Source of the DNA: Isosphaera sp.
GTDB lineage: Bacteria > Planctomycetota > Planctomycetia > Gemmatales > Gemmataceae
NCBI GenBank assembly: GCA_013822345.1
Contig: PNKH01000006.1
Coordinates: 1-64,000, forward strand
Reading direction: 5' to 3'
Length of the DNA stretch: 64,000 nucleotides
Under the pieces are notes generated by a model. That model was not told the DNA's origin. It ran no database searches and saw only the letters and a list, made by a program, of their open reading frames with translations. Position 1 is the first letter of the stretch; each line of letters starts with the position of its first letter. This document shows, piece after piece, positions 53,688-61,617 of this stretch. The translations under genes and the position numbers were made by a program.

Positions 53688-54278
53688 CTACGACTCGTCA
53701 CCCCCGCCCGGGTTCAGCACCTTCCGGAGCTTGATCAGGGCGGTCCGCATCTGGGTCTTCACGGTCCCGACCGGGGCGCTGCGGATCTCGGCGATCTGCT
53801 CGTACGTCAGCTCGCCATTCTGGCGGAGGAGGAACACCTCCTTCTCCTCCTGGCGGAGGCCGCCGATCGCGACCCGGAGCCGGTCGAGGACTTCCTGGTC
53901 CTCGACCGCCCGCCCCGCCGCGTCGTCCCGGCACGGCACCATCACGTCGTCCTCCGGGAGCGGCCGGGCCTTCCGGTGCCACGCGCTCCGCTGGAAGTCC
54001 TTGGCGGCGTTCAGCCCGACCCGGAAGATCCAGGCCCGCAGGTTCTGCACCTCGCCGATGGTGGCCCGGGCCCGCCAGCACTTCAGGAACGCCTCCTGGG
54101 CCGCGTCCTGGGCGTCGTCCGGGTTGCCGAGGAGGTACAGCAGGGTGCTGACCAGCTCGTCCCGGACCTGGTTGAACAGGGCGACCAGGGCGTCGTCCGC
54201 GGGGCAACGGCGGTCCAGGGCGCCGGGTTCGGGGGTCGGGGGCGGCCGCTCGGTCGGGGTCGCGCCGGGCTTCGCCAT
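53688..54278 (-). CDS. ECF-family RNA polymerase sigma factor
   Basis: The 196-residue protein has region 2 (LYLLGNPDDAQDAAQEAFLK, with AWIFRVGLNAAKDF) and region 4 (LRQEEKEVFLLRQNGELTYE, with APVGTVKTQMRTALIKLRK). That is the complete ECF layout, without region 3. It recruits RNA polymerase to promoters that cannot be named here. The next gene downstream encodes a zinc-finger anti-sigma fused to an extracytoplasmic domain, so the pair is a sigma/anti-sigma unit. Confidence 0.93.
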   Translation of the reverse strand: MAKPGATPTERPPPTPEPGALDRRCPADDALVALFNQVRDELVSTLLYLLGNPDDAQDAAQEAFLKCWRARATIGEVQNLRAWIFRVGLNAAKDFQRSAWHRKARPLPEDDVMVPCRDDAAGRAVEDQEVLDRLRVAIGGLRQEEKEVFLLRQNGELTYEQIAEIRSAPVGTVKTQMRTALIKLRKVLNPGGGDES

Positions 54279-54489
54279 AGCGTCCTACCTGCACGACGGC
54301 GGACGGGCCGGGGCGGATTGGGGAAATCCGCGCCGGCCGCGGGTCAGGCGATCAGGCCGCACAACCCTGCCATGCTACCCGCGGCCCGGCGCGCGGGGCA
54401 AGGGGACAAACGAACCGGGCCGCGGGTCACCCCGCGGCCCGGCCACTTCGGAATGTCCACTTCTCGACCTGGCACGCGGAGGGCTCGCG

Positions 54490-54590
54490 GCACCGCCGCG
54501 GCAATTGGCCCAGCGCTTTGGGCAGGACCGCGGCGGGCGAGGTTGTCCCAGTCGGCCCAAAGCGCTGGGCCAATTGCCGCGACCGCGGTG
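54490..54590. repeat. Palindrome upstream of the sigma gene (gene-free 54279-54819)
   Basis: CGCGGCAATTGGCCCAGCGC and complement form 27-base inner arms, with GCACCGC/GCGGTGC outside. This 541-base stretch holds this element, the palindrome at 54727-54804 and no credible gene. The part next to the sigma gene may hold its promoter. Confidence 0.8.
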
Positions 54591-54726
54591 CTGGAACAGC
54601 CCTCCCCGGGATGCTTGGAGCGGAGTGCTCTCGGGTGACGCAACATCACCCTGCTGCAGGGCAGCGAGCTGGACGCCCGAAGGTTGTGGAGAGGTTACCC
54701 CCGGCGGCGGGGGAGTCAAGCAGGGT

Positions 54727-54804
54727 CCGGGCGAACCGCGACCGTCAGGGAGCGGGTGCCGCACTCCATCGGCACCCGCTCCCTGACGGTCGCGGTTCGC
54801 CCGG
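54727..54804. repeat. Palindrome, family E copy 1
   Basis: GCGAACCGCGACCGTCAGGG and complement close a short loop 15 bases beyond the stop of the aldolase gene. Copy 2 is at 57536-57605. Likely a terminator for the aldolase transcript. Confidence 0.85.
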
Positions 54805-54819
54805 CACACAACCCGCCGG

Positions 54820-55611
54820 TCAGTACTTCGCCACGTCGGCGGCGGACCGGCCGAGGGCGTCGACCACCCCCTTCGCCCCGTCGGTCATGAACCGCAGCTC
54901 GCTCCCGACGGCGACGAACTGCCACCCGTCGGCGATCCGCCGCTTCGCCTCCTCGACGCTGAACGTGTGGATCCCGGCCGGCACCCCGATCCGCTTGCAC
55001 CCGGCCAGGATGTCGGCCAGGGCCTGGTCGAACACGTCCTTCGCCGGCGGCTTCCCGGACGGGTCGCGCATCGTCGCCATCAGGTCGTTCGGGCCGACGA
55101 ACACCGCGTCCGCCCCGGGGACGGAGTACACCTCGTCGAAGTTCCGGACGGCGTCGATGTGCTCGCACTGGAGGACGCAGAGGACCTCGTCGTCGACCTT
55201 GGCGTAGTAGTCGGCCGGGGTGGCGTTGAAGTTCAGGGCGTGGACGCTCCCGCCGACGCTCCGGTTGCCGCGCGGCGGGTACAGGCAGGCGGCGACAGCG
55301 TCCTCCGACTCCTTGCGGGTGCAGACCATCGGGACGACGACGCCGTACCCGCCGTTGTCGAGGACGCGCTTGATGTGGTCGTGGCGGTTGCCGGGGACGC
55401 GGGCGAGCGGGACGCACCCGGCGTCGGCGACCGCCCCCATGATGTGGGTGGTGGTCTCGACGTTGACGAGGGAGTGTTCCACGTCGACGGTGAGCCAGTC
55501 GAAGCCCATGCGGGCGAGGAACCGGGCGGCGGTGATGCTGCCGAGGGACAGCCAGGTGCCGACCGCCGGCTTGCCGGCGCGGAGGAGCTGCTTGACACGG
55601 TTCGGGCGCAT
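54820..55611 (-). CDS. HpcH/HpaI family aldolase
   Basis: The 263-residue protein has the class II aldolase fold features AVGTWLSLGS, FDWLTVDVEHSLVN (metal-binding), GYGVVVPMV, LCVLQCEHIDAV and ADAVFVGPNDLMATM. The expected active-site acids and histidine are present. Members cleave 2-oxo acids such as 4-hydroxy-2-oxovalerate-type compounds to pyruvate and an aldehyde. Substrate unknown. It is the last gene of a run glpX, HEPN, small gene, aldolase on one strand. Confidence 0.9.
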   Translation of the reverse strand: MRPNRVKQLLRAGKPAVGTWLSLGSITAARFLARMGFDWLTVDVEHSLVNVETTTHIMGAVADAGCVPLARVPGNRHDHIKRVLDNGGYGVVVPMVCTRKESEDAVAACLYPPRGNRSVGGSVHALNFNATPADYYAKVDDEVLCVLQCEHIDAVRNFDEVYSVPGADAVFVGPNDLMATMRDPSGKPPAKDVFDQALADILAGCKRIGVPAGIHTFSVEEAKRRIADGWQFVAVGSELRFMTDGAKGVVDALGRSAADVAKY

Positions 55612-55640
55612 GGGCGTCTCGCTCGGGTGGTGGGGCGGGG

Positions 55641-55913
55641 TCAGCCGGTCCAGTGCTCCCACTCCTCCGGCGGCCGAGGGACGGGTTGGTGTTCCGGCGG
55701 GTCGGACGGCTGGAGGCGGGACTCGCGTCGATGGAACTCGTGGACCTCGCCCCAGTCGTACACCTCGCGGAGGCGGTAGAGCATTTCCCCGCCGACCCCG
55801 ATCGGGCCAATGACCTCGATCACCTTCGCGTGACCCGGCGTGGGGTGGAATGGGTAGGTGACCCAGTCCCCCACCTTGAACTTCGCCGGCTCGGGCTTCT
55901 TCCGCTTCGCCAC
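55641..55913 (-). CDS. Small protein of unknown function
   Basis: GTG at 55913 follows GGAGGGGGGC. The 90-residue protein starts with a Lys-rich tail and a short SH3-like beta segment (KFKVGDWVTYPFHPTPGHAK, VIEVIGPIGVGGEMLYRL). The end is Pro/Glu-rich. The beta pattern resembles small KOW- or SH3-type domains, but no family is recognised. It lies 29 bases upstream of the aldolase and 12 bases after the HEPN gene, so it is probably co-transcribed. Confidence 0.65.
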   Translation of the reverse strand: MAKRKKPEPAKFKVGDWVTYPFHPTPGHAKVIEVIGPIGVGGEMLYRLREVYDWGEVHEFHRRESRLQPSDPPEHQPVPRPPEEWEHWTG

Positions 55914-55925
55914 GCCCCCCTCCCG

Positions 55926-56501
55926 CTACCAGGGCCGCCGGCCGGTCAGGCGCTCGAGATGGTCTGCCAGGACCACATCGAATGCCCGGGCGAGCCGGTC
56001 ACACGTCCGCCGCCACCCGCGAACCCGCGCGAGCATCAACCGGATTGTACCACCCAGGTCGTCCGGGTCGAAGTCGCTGTGCGCGATCGCGTTCCGCCAA
56101 GCGTTCAGGTCGTCCAGGCTGCGCCTCAGCGCGGGGCCCTCGGTCTCGACCCGATCGACCTCGGACCACCACTTCAACCCGAGCCGGCCGAAGTCCGAGC
56201 CGAGGGTCGAAGGGTTCGCGTTCCCGCGTCCGAGTTGCCGGTTGAGAACGAGGGCCGCCGCCACGATGTCCCGCTGCGCGACGGGTAGGTCCGCGGCGAA
56301 GACTTCCGCCGCCTCCGCGTGCAGGTCCCGGCAGTAGCCCTGGAATTCGGCCGCCAGCAGGACCGTGTACCCGTGGTTGATCTGCCGCGTCGCCTCCCGC
56401 CGCCCCCGGCCGGTCCCGTGGACCGCGGCGTGCGCCGCCTCCACCCGGTCCAGGTTCGCCCGGCACTCCGTCCGCCACCGGGTGTAGGAGTTCGACGGCA
56501 C
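55926..56501 (-). CDS. HEPN-like domain protein
   Basis: GTG at 56501 lies five bases after the glpX stop. The 191-residue protein is all alpha-helical. It has R136-N-A-I-A-H141, the R-x4-H motif of HEPN ribonucleases, in the context LDDLNAWRNAIAHSDF. A conserved-looking QGYCRDLHAEAAEVFA helix precedes it. HEPN domains often cleave RNA in toxin-antitoxin or defence settings. No adjacent antitoxin is recognised; the 90-residue gene next to it is a candidate partner. The gene neighbourhood is metabolic, so a housekeeping role is also possible. Confidence 0.65.
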   Translation of the reverse strand: MPSNSYTRWRTECRANLDRVEAAHAAVHGTGRGRREATRQINHGYTVLLAAEFQGYCRDLHAEAAEVFAADLPVAQRDIVAAALVLNRQLGRGNANPSTLGSDFGRLGLKWWSEVDRVETEGPALRRSLDDLNAWRNAIAHSDFDPDDLGGTIRLMLARVRGWRRTCDRLARAFDVVLADHLERLTGRRPW

Positions 56502-56506
56502 CGGCG

Positions 56507-57439
56507 TCAGTTCCCGTGCTCGGTGGTGATCCACCGGACCGTACCGCTGCTCGACCGCATCGCCACCGACCGGGTCACGATCTTGTCCCCGAACTCCACC
56601 CCGCGCAACAGCGACCCGGGGGTGATCCCGGTCGCGCTGAACATCACGTCCCCGGCCGCCAGGTCGTCCACCCCCAGCAGCCGGTCGTCCGCCAGCTCCA
56701 CCCCGTCCCCCACCTTGTCGTACAGCTGGCACTGCAGGAACCCGCCCATGCACTTCACCGCCGCCGCCGTGATCACCCCCTCCGGGGCTCCCCCGATCCC
56801 GAAGTACACGTCGATCCCGCTCGCCGGCCGGCACACCGCCACCCCGGCCGACACGTCGCAGTCGGTGATCAGCTTGATCCGGCACCCGGTCGCCCGCAGG
56901 TCGGCCACCAGCCCGGCGTGCCGCGGCCGGTCCAGCAGGCACGCGGTCAGCCGGCTGACCGGCCGGCCGAGGGCCTCCGACACCGTCCGCAGGGTCTCCC
57001 CGACCGGGGCGGTGACCGACAGCCGGCGGCCGGTCTTCCCGACGTACCGGGTGACCGCCGGCCCGACCGCCAGCTTGCTCATGTAGTAGCACTCGGTCTC
57101 GAAGAACTGCCCGGCCCCGGCCAGGGCGATCACCGACATCGCCTCGTACCCGCCCTTGGCCGTCGGCGTCGTCCCCTCGATCGGGTCGACCGCGATGCTG
57201 TACCCGACCGGCCCGGCCCCGGACCCGACCCGCTCCCCCTTGTACAGCCCGAACGACCCGTCCTTCTTCCCCTCCCCGATCGCGATCTCGGCGGCGAACC
57301 CGATCCGCCCGAGCCGGTCCCGCATCGCCTCCGTCGCCGCCCGGTCGGCCCGCTCCTTGTCCCCGCGGCCGACCCACTCCGCCGCCGAGATCGCCCCCGC
57401 CTCCGTCACCCGCACCAGGTCGAGGTGGTAGTTGTACAC
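56507..57439 (-). CDS. glpX: Fructose-1,6-bisphosphatase class II
   Basis: GTG at 57439 is chosen because it places the start nine residues before LVRVTEAGAISAAEWVGRGD, as in family members; a longer frame from 57541 adds a His-rich segment without precedent. The 310-residue enzyme has AIGEGKKDGSFGLY, AVDPIEGTTPTAKG and GIGGAPEGVITAAA, the metal and phosphate sites of GlpX. It hydrolyses fructose-1,6-bisphosphate in gluconeogenesis. It leads the run with the HEPN gene. Confidence 0.95.
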   Translation of the reverse strand: MYNYHLDLVRVTEAGAISAAEWVGRGDKERADRAATEAMRDRLGRIGFAAEIAIGEGKKDGSFGLYKGERVGSGAGPVGYSIAVDPIEGTTPTAKGGYEAMSVIALAGAGQFFETECYYMSKLAVGPAVTRYVGKTGRRLSVTAPVGETLRTVSEALGRPVSRLTACLLDRPRHAGLVADLRATGCRIKLITDCDVSAGVAVCRPASGIDVYFGIGGAPEGVITAAAVKCMGGFLQCQLYDKVGDGVELADDRLLGVDDLAAGDVMFSATGITPGSLLRGVEFGDKIVTRSVAMRSSSGTVRWITTEHGN

Positions 57440-57535
57440 CGCGTTCCCCCGCAGTAGGTGGCCGGCGTCGTGCCCGTGGTTGTCCGTGATGGGAGGCAAG
57501 TATACTCCGCGGGGGTCGGGGTCGGCTTGGCAACA

Positions 57536-57605
57536 CGACACCCGCTCCCTGATGGTCGCGGTTCGCCCGGCACGGCGAACCGCGACCGTCAGGGAGCGGG
57601 TGTCG
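57536..57605. repeat. Palindrome, family E copy 2
   Basis: The arms share GCGAACCGCGACCGTCAGGG with copy 1, and one mismatch (GAT against GAC) is present in the left arm. It lies between the old-yellow-enzyme gene and glpX, 18 bases beyond the former's stop. Confidence 0.85.
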
Positions 57606-57622
57606 GCCGGGGGCGCCGCCGG

Positions 57623-59026
57623 TCAGCTCTTCTTCCCCAGCTGCTGGACCTCCTTCCACACCCCGCCGTACGCCTCCTTGTCGAACGGCGGGCACCCGGT
57701 CTCGAACTGCCCGAGCGGGTGGTCCTTCGCCCGCATCAGCGCCGTGCAGTAGCTGAACGTCCGGCACACCCGCTTCCGGTCGAGCCGACCGTGCTCCCGC
57801 AGCTGCCGCACCCAGTCCGGCTGGGCCAGCGACGCCCGCCCCACCCCGACCAGCGCGATCCGCCCGTCGCGGACGTTCGCCGCCCCCGCCTGCGGCAGGA
57901 ACTCCTGCAGGTAGCTGTACCCGGTCCCGACGACCGCCAGGCCCGGGTTCGCCGCCTGGATCGCCCCGGCGATCTTGAAGTGCCGGTCGACCCCGATCAG
58001 CGGGTGCTCCGGCGATTCGTACCCGTCCGGCGGCGGGTACTCGAACGGCCGGCCGAAGTGCGGCTGGGCGTACGGGTTCCCCAGGGCGATGTTCACCAGC
58101 GCCACCCCGAGGCCCGCCATCTCGCGCACCCACCGGATCGGCTCGGCCAGGTCCGGGGTCAGCGGGTCGGCGTCGCTCAGCCCCCAGCCGTTGACCACCG
58201 GGGCCGTGTACGCGTCCGGCTCCCCGTCGCCGTTCGCCGCCTTGTGGAACGGGATGCCGTCGAACCCGTTCATCCGGGTCGCCAGGATCACCCCCGGCAC
58301 CGCCGCCTTGATCGCCTGGAAGATCTCGCGGGCCAGCCGGGTGCGGTTCTCGAAGCTCCCGCCGTACGGCCCCGGCCGGTTCTTCGCCCCGAGCAACTCG
58401 CTCAGCAGGTACTTGTGGCACTGCTTCACGTCGACGAAGTCGAACCCGACATCGGCGGCCAGCTTCGCCGCGGTGACGTAGTGCTCGACCAGGCCCTTCA
58501 GCTCGTCGTCGGAGGCGAGCGGGGTGTCGGCGGTGATCTTGTACCGGCCGACCAAGAGCGGGTCGTTCGACGGGACCAGCGGGGCGCGGTAACTGTACCG
58601 CCCGGAGTGCGTCAGTTGTAGCCCGATCAGCAGGTCGCCGTCGTCGCCGTTCGCGGCCCGGTGGGCGGCCCGGCAGTCGGCGACCAGTTTCGCGAACGCC
58701 GGCTTCGTCGCCCCGTTCAGGACGATCTGCCGCGGGTTCATCCGGCCGCCGTCGGTGACGGCGCACGCCTCCCCCCAGATCACCTTCGCCCCGCCGTCGC
58801 CGAACCGGACGTACCGGCGGAAGGTGAGCGGCCCGGGGGTGCCGTCCGGCTCGCCATCGCACCCCTCCATCGGGTGGATGCACCACCGGTTCCCGGCCGT
58901 CCGCCCGCCGATCGCGATCGGCCGGTCGAGCGGGGCCAGGTCGTCGGTGAAGCGCAGGTCGATCCCGAGCCGGGCGTTCTCGGCCTCCAGGTCGGCGACG
59001 GTCTTGTACTTGAAGAAGGTGGCCAT
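57623..59026 (-). CDS. NADH:flavin oxidoreductase / old yellow enzyme family
   Basis: The 467-residue FMN protein has the barrel features CIHPMEGCDGEPDG, LLIGLQLTHSGRYSYR, FDFVDVKQCHKYLLSELLG and AVVGTGYSYLQEF. It also has ALVGVGRASLAQPDW, the family phosphate/FMN strand. The C-terminal cysteines (VCRTFSYC, TGC) may bind metal. Members reduce activated double bonds with NAD(P)H. Substrate unknown. Length (467) is longer than most OYEs but shorter than the two-domain dienoyl-CoA reductase type. Confidence 0.9.
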   Translation of the reverse strand: MATFFKYKTVADLEAENARLGIDLRFTDDLAPLDRPIAIGGRTAGNRWCIHPMEGCDGEPDGTPGPLTFRRYVRFGDGGAKVIWGEACAVTDGGRMNPRQIVLNGATKPAFAKLVADCRAAHRAANGDDGDLLIGLQLTHSGRYSYRAPLVPSNDPLLVGRYKITADTPLASDDELKGLVEHYVTAAKLAADVGFDFVDVKQCHKYLLSELLGAKNRPGPYGGSFENRTRLAREIFQAIKAAVPGVILATRMNGFDGIPFHKAANGDGEPDAYTAPVVNGWGLSDADPLTPDLAEPIRWVREMAGLGVALVNIALGNPYAQPHFGRPFEYPPPDGYESPEHPLIGVDRHFKIAGAIQAANPGLAVVGTGYSYLQEFLPQAGAANVRDGRIALVGVGRASLAQPDWVRQLREHGRLDRKRVCRTFSYCTALMRAKDHPLGQFETGCPPFDKEAYGGVWKEVQQLGKKS

Positions 59027-59043
59027 CGGTCTCCTCCCCCGTT

Positions 59044-59122
59044 GAGCCGCGACGCGGAGTCCTCGGAGCGGAGCGCGGGGGGAGCCTTCGCGCTCCGCTC
59101 CGAGGACTCCGCGTCGCGGCTA
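59044..59122. repeat. Palindrome, family B copy 3, containing the MFS stop codon
   Basis: AGCCGCGACGCGGAGTCCTC and complement match copies 1 and 2. The right edge CTA is the stop (TAG) of the nucleoside-type MFS gene. The element lies between that stop and the old-yellow-enzyme ATG. Confidence 0.9.
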
Positions 59123-60379
59123 CGCCGGACCTTTGGCGGGCGGCTCGCGGAACAGCAGCACGAACGCGACGAACCCGGCGGCGTACCCGACGAGCGGGAC
59201 GACCCAGACCGCCCCCCAGTCGGTCGCCGTGCCGACCCGGTGGGCGGTCACCACCTGCCCGGCGAGGTAGTTCCCGGCGAGCACCGCCGGGCCGCTGGCG
59301 ACGAACGTCACCAGGGCCTGGGTGCCGGCCCGCAGGTGGTCCGGGGCCTTCCGGTCCACCACCACCGACCCGAGCATGGCGAAGAACGCGTAGCTCAGCC
59401 CGTGCATCGGGATGCCGACGGCCACCAGCAGCGGCACGTCCCCGAGGTACAGCAGCCCGTTCCGCAGGACCCACCCGGCCAGCCCGACGGCCATCAGCCG
59501 CTTCACCCCGAGCCGCCGGACCAGGTACGGGGTGGCGGCCATGCACCCGATCTCGCACCACTGGGCCAGGGTCATCACCACCTCGGGGCCGTTCCCCCCG
59601 AGCACCCCGCCGGTCGCCCGCACCCCCAGGTCCTGCAGGTACGGGGCGGCGAACAGGGTGTAGAACTGGTTCATCAGGTTGCCGAGGAACAGGACGGCCG
59701 CGAACACCACCACCGACCGGTCCGCCAGCATCCGCACCGCCGGCAGCCCGACCACCTCCCGGACCGGCCGGCCGTACCCCTTCGGCGGGGTGTGCGGGAG
59801 GAACAGCGAGAACCCGGCCATCACCACCGACGCGGCCGACGCCAGGAACAGCGGGTCGGCGGACAGCGGCACCAGGGCCCACCCGACGACCAGCCCGCCG
59901 ACCACCCACCCGAACGTCCCGACCAGCCGGACGTACCCGAACGACCCCTCGGAGTCGTGCAGGTTGCGGAAGCTGATGACGGTGGTCAGGGTCAGGGTGA
60001 TCTGGCACCCGACGGAGTAGACGAGCATCAGCCCGACCAGGGGGCCGGCGGCCGCGGCCGGGTCGGCGGCCGGGCCGGCGTGGTCCCGGCACCACCACCC
60101 GGCGGCGGCCAGGGCCGCGGCCATCACCGCGTGCGCCCCGGCCACCACCTTCTCGGCCGCGAACCACCGGTCGGCCAGGAGCCCGACCACGAACGGGGCG
60201 ACCAGCCCGCCGACCGCCAGGGTCATGAACACCAGCCCGACGTCGGCCGGGGCGAACGCCAGTCCGCCCAGCTCCGGGCCGGCCGGCAGGTACCGGGTGA
60301 GCGGGACGATCCACGCCCCGAGCCCGAAGTACTGCAGGAACATCATCACCGCCAGCCGCCCCGGCACCGACCGCAGCAT
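59120..60379 (-). CDS. MFS permease, nucleoside:H+ symporter-like
   Basis: The 419-residue protein has twelve helices and NupG/XapB-like features: MFLQYFGLGAWIVPLTRYL at the N-terminus, VSFRNL-type loop ISFRNLHDSEGSFGYVRLVG, and a QWCEIG motif in helix 8. The family imports nucleosides with a proton. The stop codon is the edge of family B palindrome copy 3. It is the first gene of a minus-strand run leading to the old-yellow-enzyme family protein. Confidence 0.82.
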   Translation of the reverse strand: MLRSVPGRLAVMMFLQYFGLGAWIVPLTRYLPAGPELGGLAFAPADVGLVFMTLAVGGLVAPFVVGLLADRWFAAEKVVAGAHAVMAAALAAAGWWCRDHAGPAADPAAAAGPLVGLMLVYSVGCQITLTLTTVISFRNLHDSEGSFGYVRLVGTFGWVVGGLVVGWALVPLSADPLFLASAASVVMAGFSLFLPHTPPKGYGRPVREVVGLPAVRMLADRSVVVFAAVLFLGNLMNQFYTLFAAPYLQDLGVRATGGVLGGNGPEVVMTLAQWCEIGCMAATPYLVRRLGVKRLMAVGLAGWVLRNGLLYLGDVPLLVAVGIPMHGLSYAFFAMLGSVVVDRKAPDHLRAGTQALVTFVASGPAVLAGNYLAGQVVTAHRVGTATDWGAVWVVPLVGYAAGFVAFVLLFREPPAKGPA

Positions 60380-60493
60380 CCGCCCTCCCGGCCCGAGCCC
60401 GCGTCCCGCCCCGCCGCTGTTGTATCAACCCGGGGCGGTTCGCCGCCGGCCGCGGCCGGGGCTATCATGGCGCGGGTCCCCGGGGGGCGGCGG

Positions 60494-60991
60494 ATGGGCG
60501 TCGGGATCCTGTTCTACCTGGTGATCTGGGTCGCCGGGGTGCTGCTCGCCCTGCTGGTCGGGGCGGCGCTGTTCCGGGCGGCGGTCGCCCTGGCGAACCG
60601 GTCGCTCGGCCCGGTGCGGCGGGGCGAGCCGATCGGGTGGGACTGGGACGCGGACGAGGACGACGACCCCGCCCCGGCGGCCGCGGCGATCCCGGAGCCG
60701 AGCCTCGGCCGGGGGATGAGCGTCCTGTTCCTGACCGCCCTGGTGGTGCTGGCAGTGCTGGTCGCGGTCGAGTCCAACTTCCTCCGCGAGTTCGGGCTGC
60801 GGCGGCGGACGGCCGAGCAGGTCGGGCTGGTCGCCCTGCTGGCGGCCGGGTTCCTCGCCCTGGCCAGTTTCTCCGCCCTCTCCCTCCCGACGACGTTCCG
60901 CCGGGCCGCCCTGGCCGCCCTGTTCTTCTACCTGATCCTGGCCGCCGTGGTGCTGGTGGCCGCCGGCCTGCTGTTCGCCGTGTTCGGCTGA
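60494..60991 (+). CDS. Small membrane protein of unknown function
   Basis: ATG at 60494 is used; an in-frame ATG at 60467 would add nine residues before the first helix. The 165-residue protein has an N-terminal helix (ILFYLVIWVAGVLLALLVG), an acidic segment (WDWDADEDDD) and two or three more helices (FLTALVVLAVLVAVE, VGLVALLAAGFLALASFSAL, FFYLILAAVVLVAAG). No family is recognised. It is divergent from the nucleoside-type permease. Confidence 0.7.
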   Translation: MGVGILFYLVIWVAGVLLALLVGAALFRAAVALANRSLGPVRRGEPIGWDWDADEDDDPAPAAAAIPEPSLGRGMSVLFLTALVVLAVLVAVESNFLREFGLRRRTAEQVGLVALLAAGFLALASFSALSLPTTFRRAALAALFFYLILAAVVLVAAGLLFAVFG

Positions 60992-61025
60992 CCCCGAATC
61001 TGTCGAGCACGTCGGTCCGAGTACC

Positions 61026-61117
61026 GTAGGGTGGGCCGGGGTCCGCTCCGGACCGAGTCCCACCACCGGTGAGAAGAGGTGGGACTCGCCCGCAAAGCCC
61101 GGCTCGGCCCGCCCTAC
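61026..61117. repeat. Compound palindrome, family A copy 3
   Basis: GTAGGGTGGGCC opens and GGCCCGCCCTAC closes the element, with inner dyads around GGTCCGCTCCGGACC. It shares the segment GTGGGACTCGCCCGCA with copy 2. Confidence 0.8.
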
Positions 61118-61127
61118 CCCTCTGACC

Positions 61128-61500
61128 TCACCCGTCGCTGCGGACGAACACCGGCGGGTCGGCCACCCCGCCGCCGGTGTCGATCCGGACCCGCACGGGT
61201 TTGCGCCCGGTGCGGCGGCCCGCACGTGCCCGGCGAGGTACCGGACCACCGGCTGGGCCCCGCCGGCGGCCGCCGGGTGCCCACCTTGAGCGGGTCGAGG
61301 ACCGCGTCCCGGGTGGCGGCCGCATGGGTCAGCACCTGGTCCGGCGGGACCCGGCCCGGGGCCGGGTCGCGGAGGGCGGTGGCCGCGTCCGCAGACGGGT
61401 AGCGCGGGGGCGAGACCTTCGGGTCGGGTAGTCCCCGACCCCGACGACGAGTGCCGCCCCCAGTCTCCCCCTGCCGTCGGCCACGTGTGACACCCGCCGG
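61128..61500 (-). pseudogene. Decayed caspase-like (peptidase C14) gene remnant
   Basis: Fragments lie in different minus-strand frames in order. GAALVVGVGDYP resembles a caspase-fold opening. DPKVSPPRYPSADAATALRD with AATRDAVLDPLK continues that domain in another frame. QPVVRYLAGHVRAAAPG and KPVRVRIDTGGGVADPPVFV form a C-terminal piece ending in TGA at 61128. At least two frameshifts are needed to join them. Catalytic His and Cys motifs are not visible, so part of the gene is lost. Bases 61501-61617 hold no feature I can support. Confidence 0.5.
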
Positions 61501-61617
61501 CCAGGATGTCGTCCCGTGGGATGCCATCCAGCCCCTGAGCCCGGACGGCGTAATGAAGATGACCCCGGCACCGCCTTCGCTCGCGTAACGATCCCAGGGC
61601 CGTGGGTGCCGGCCGGG

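Noticed and set aside
49549-54786. Plus-strand frame of 1745 codons opposite the MG2 and sigma genes
   Set aside because: It runs through the sigma factor, the anti-sigma/MG2 gene and gaps without any family motif. It is a GC shadow.
57440-57541. Longer N-terminus for glpX
   Set aside because: It adds an untypical segment (SCCQADPDPRG), and the GTG at 57439 matches the family start.
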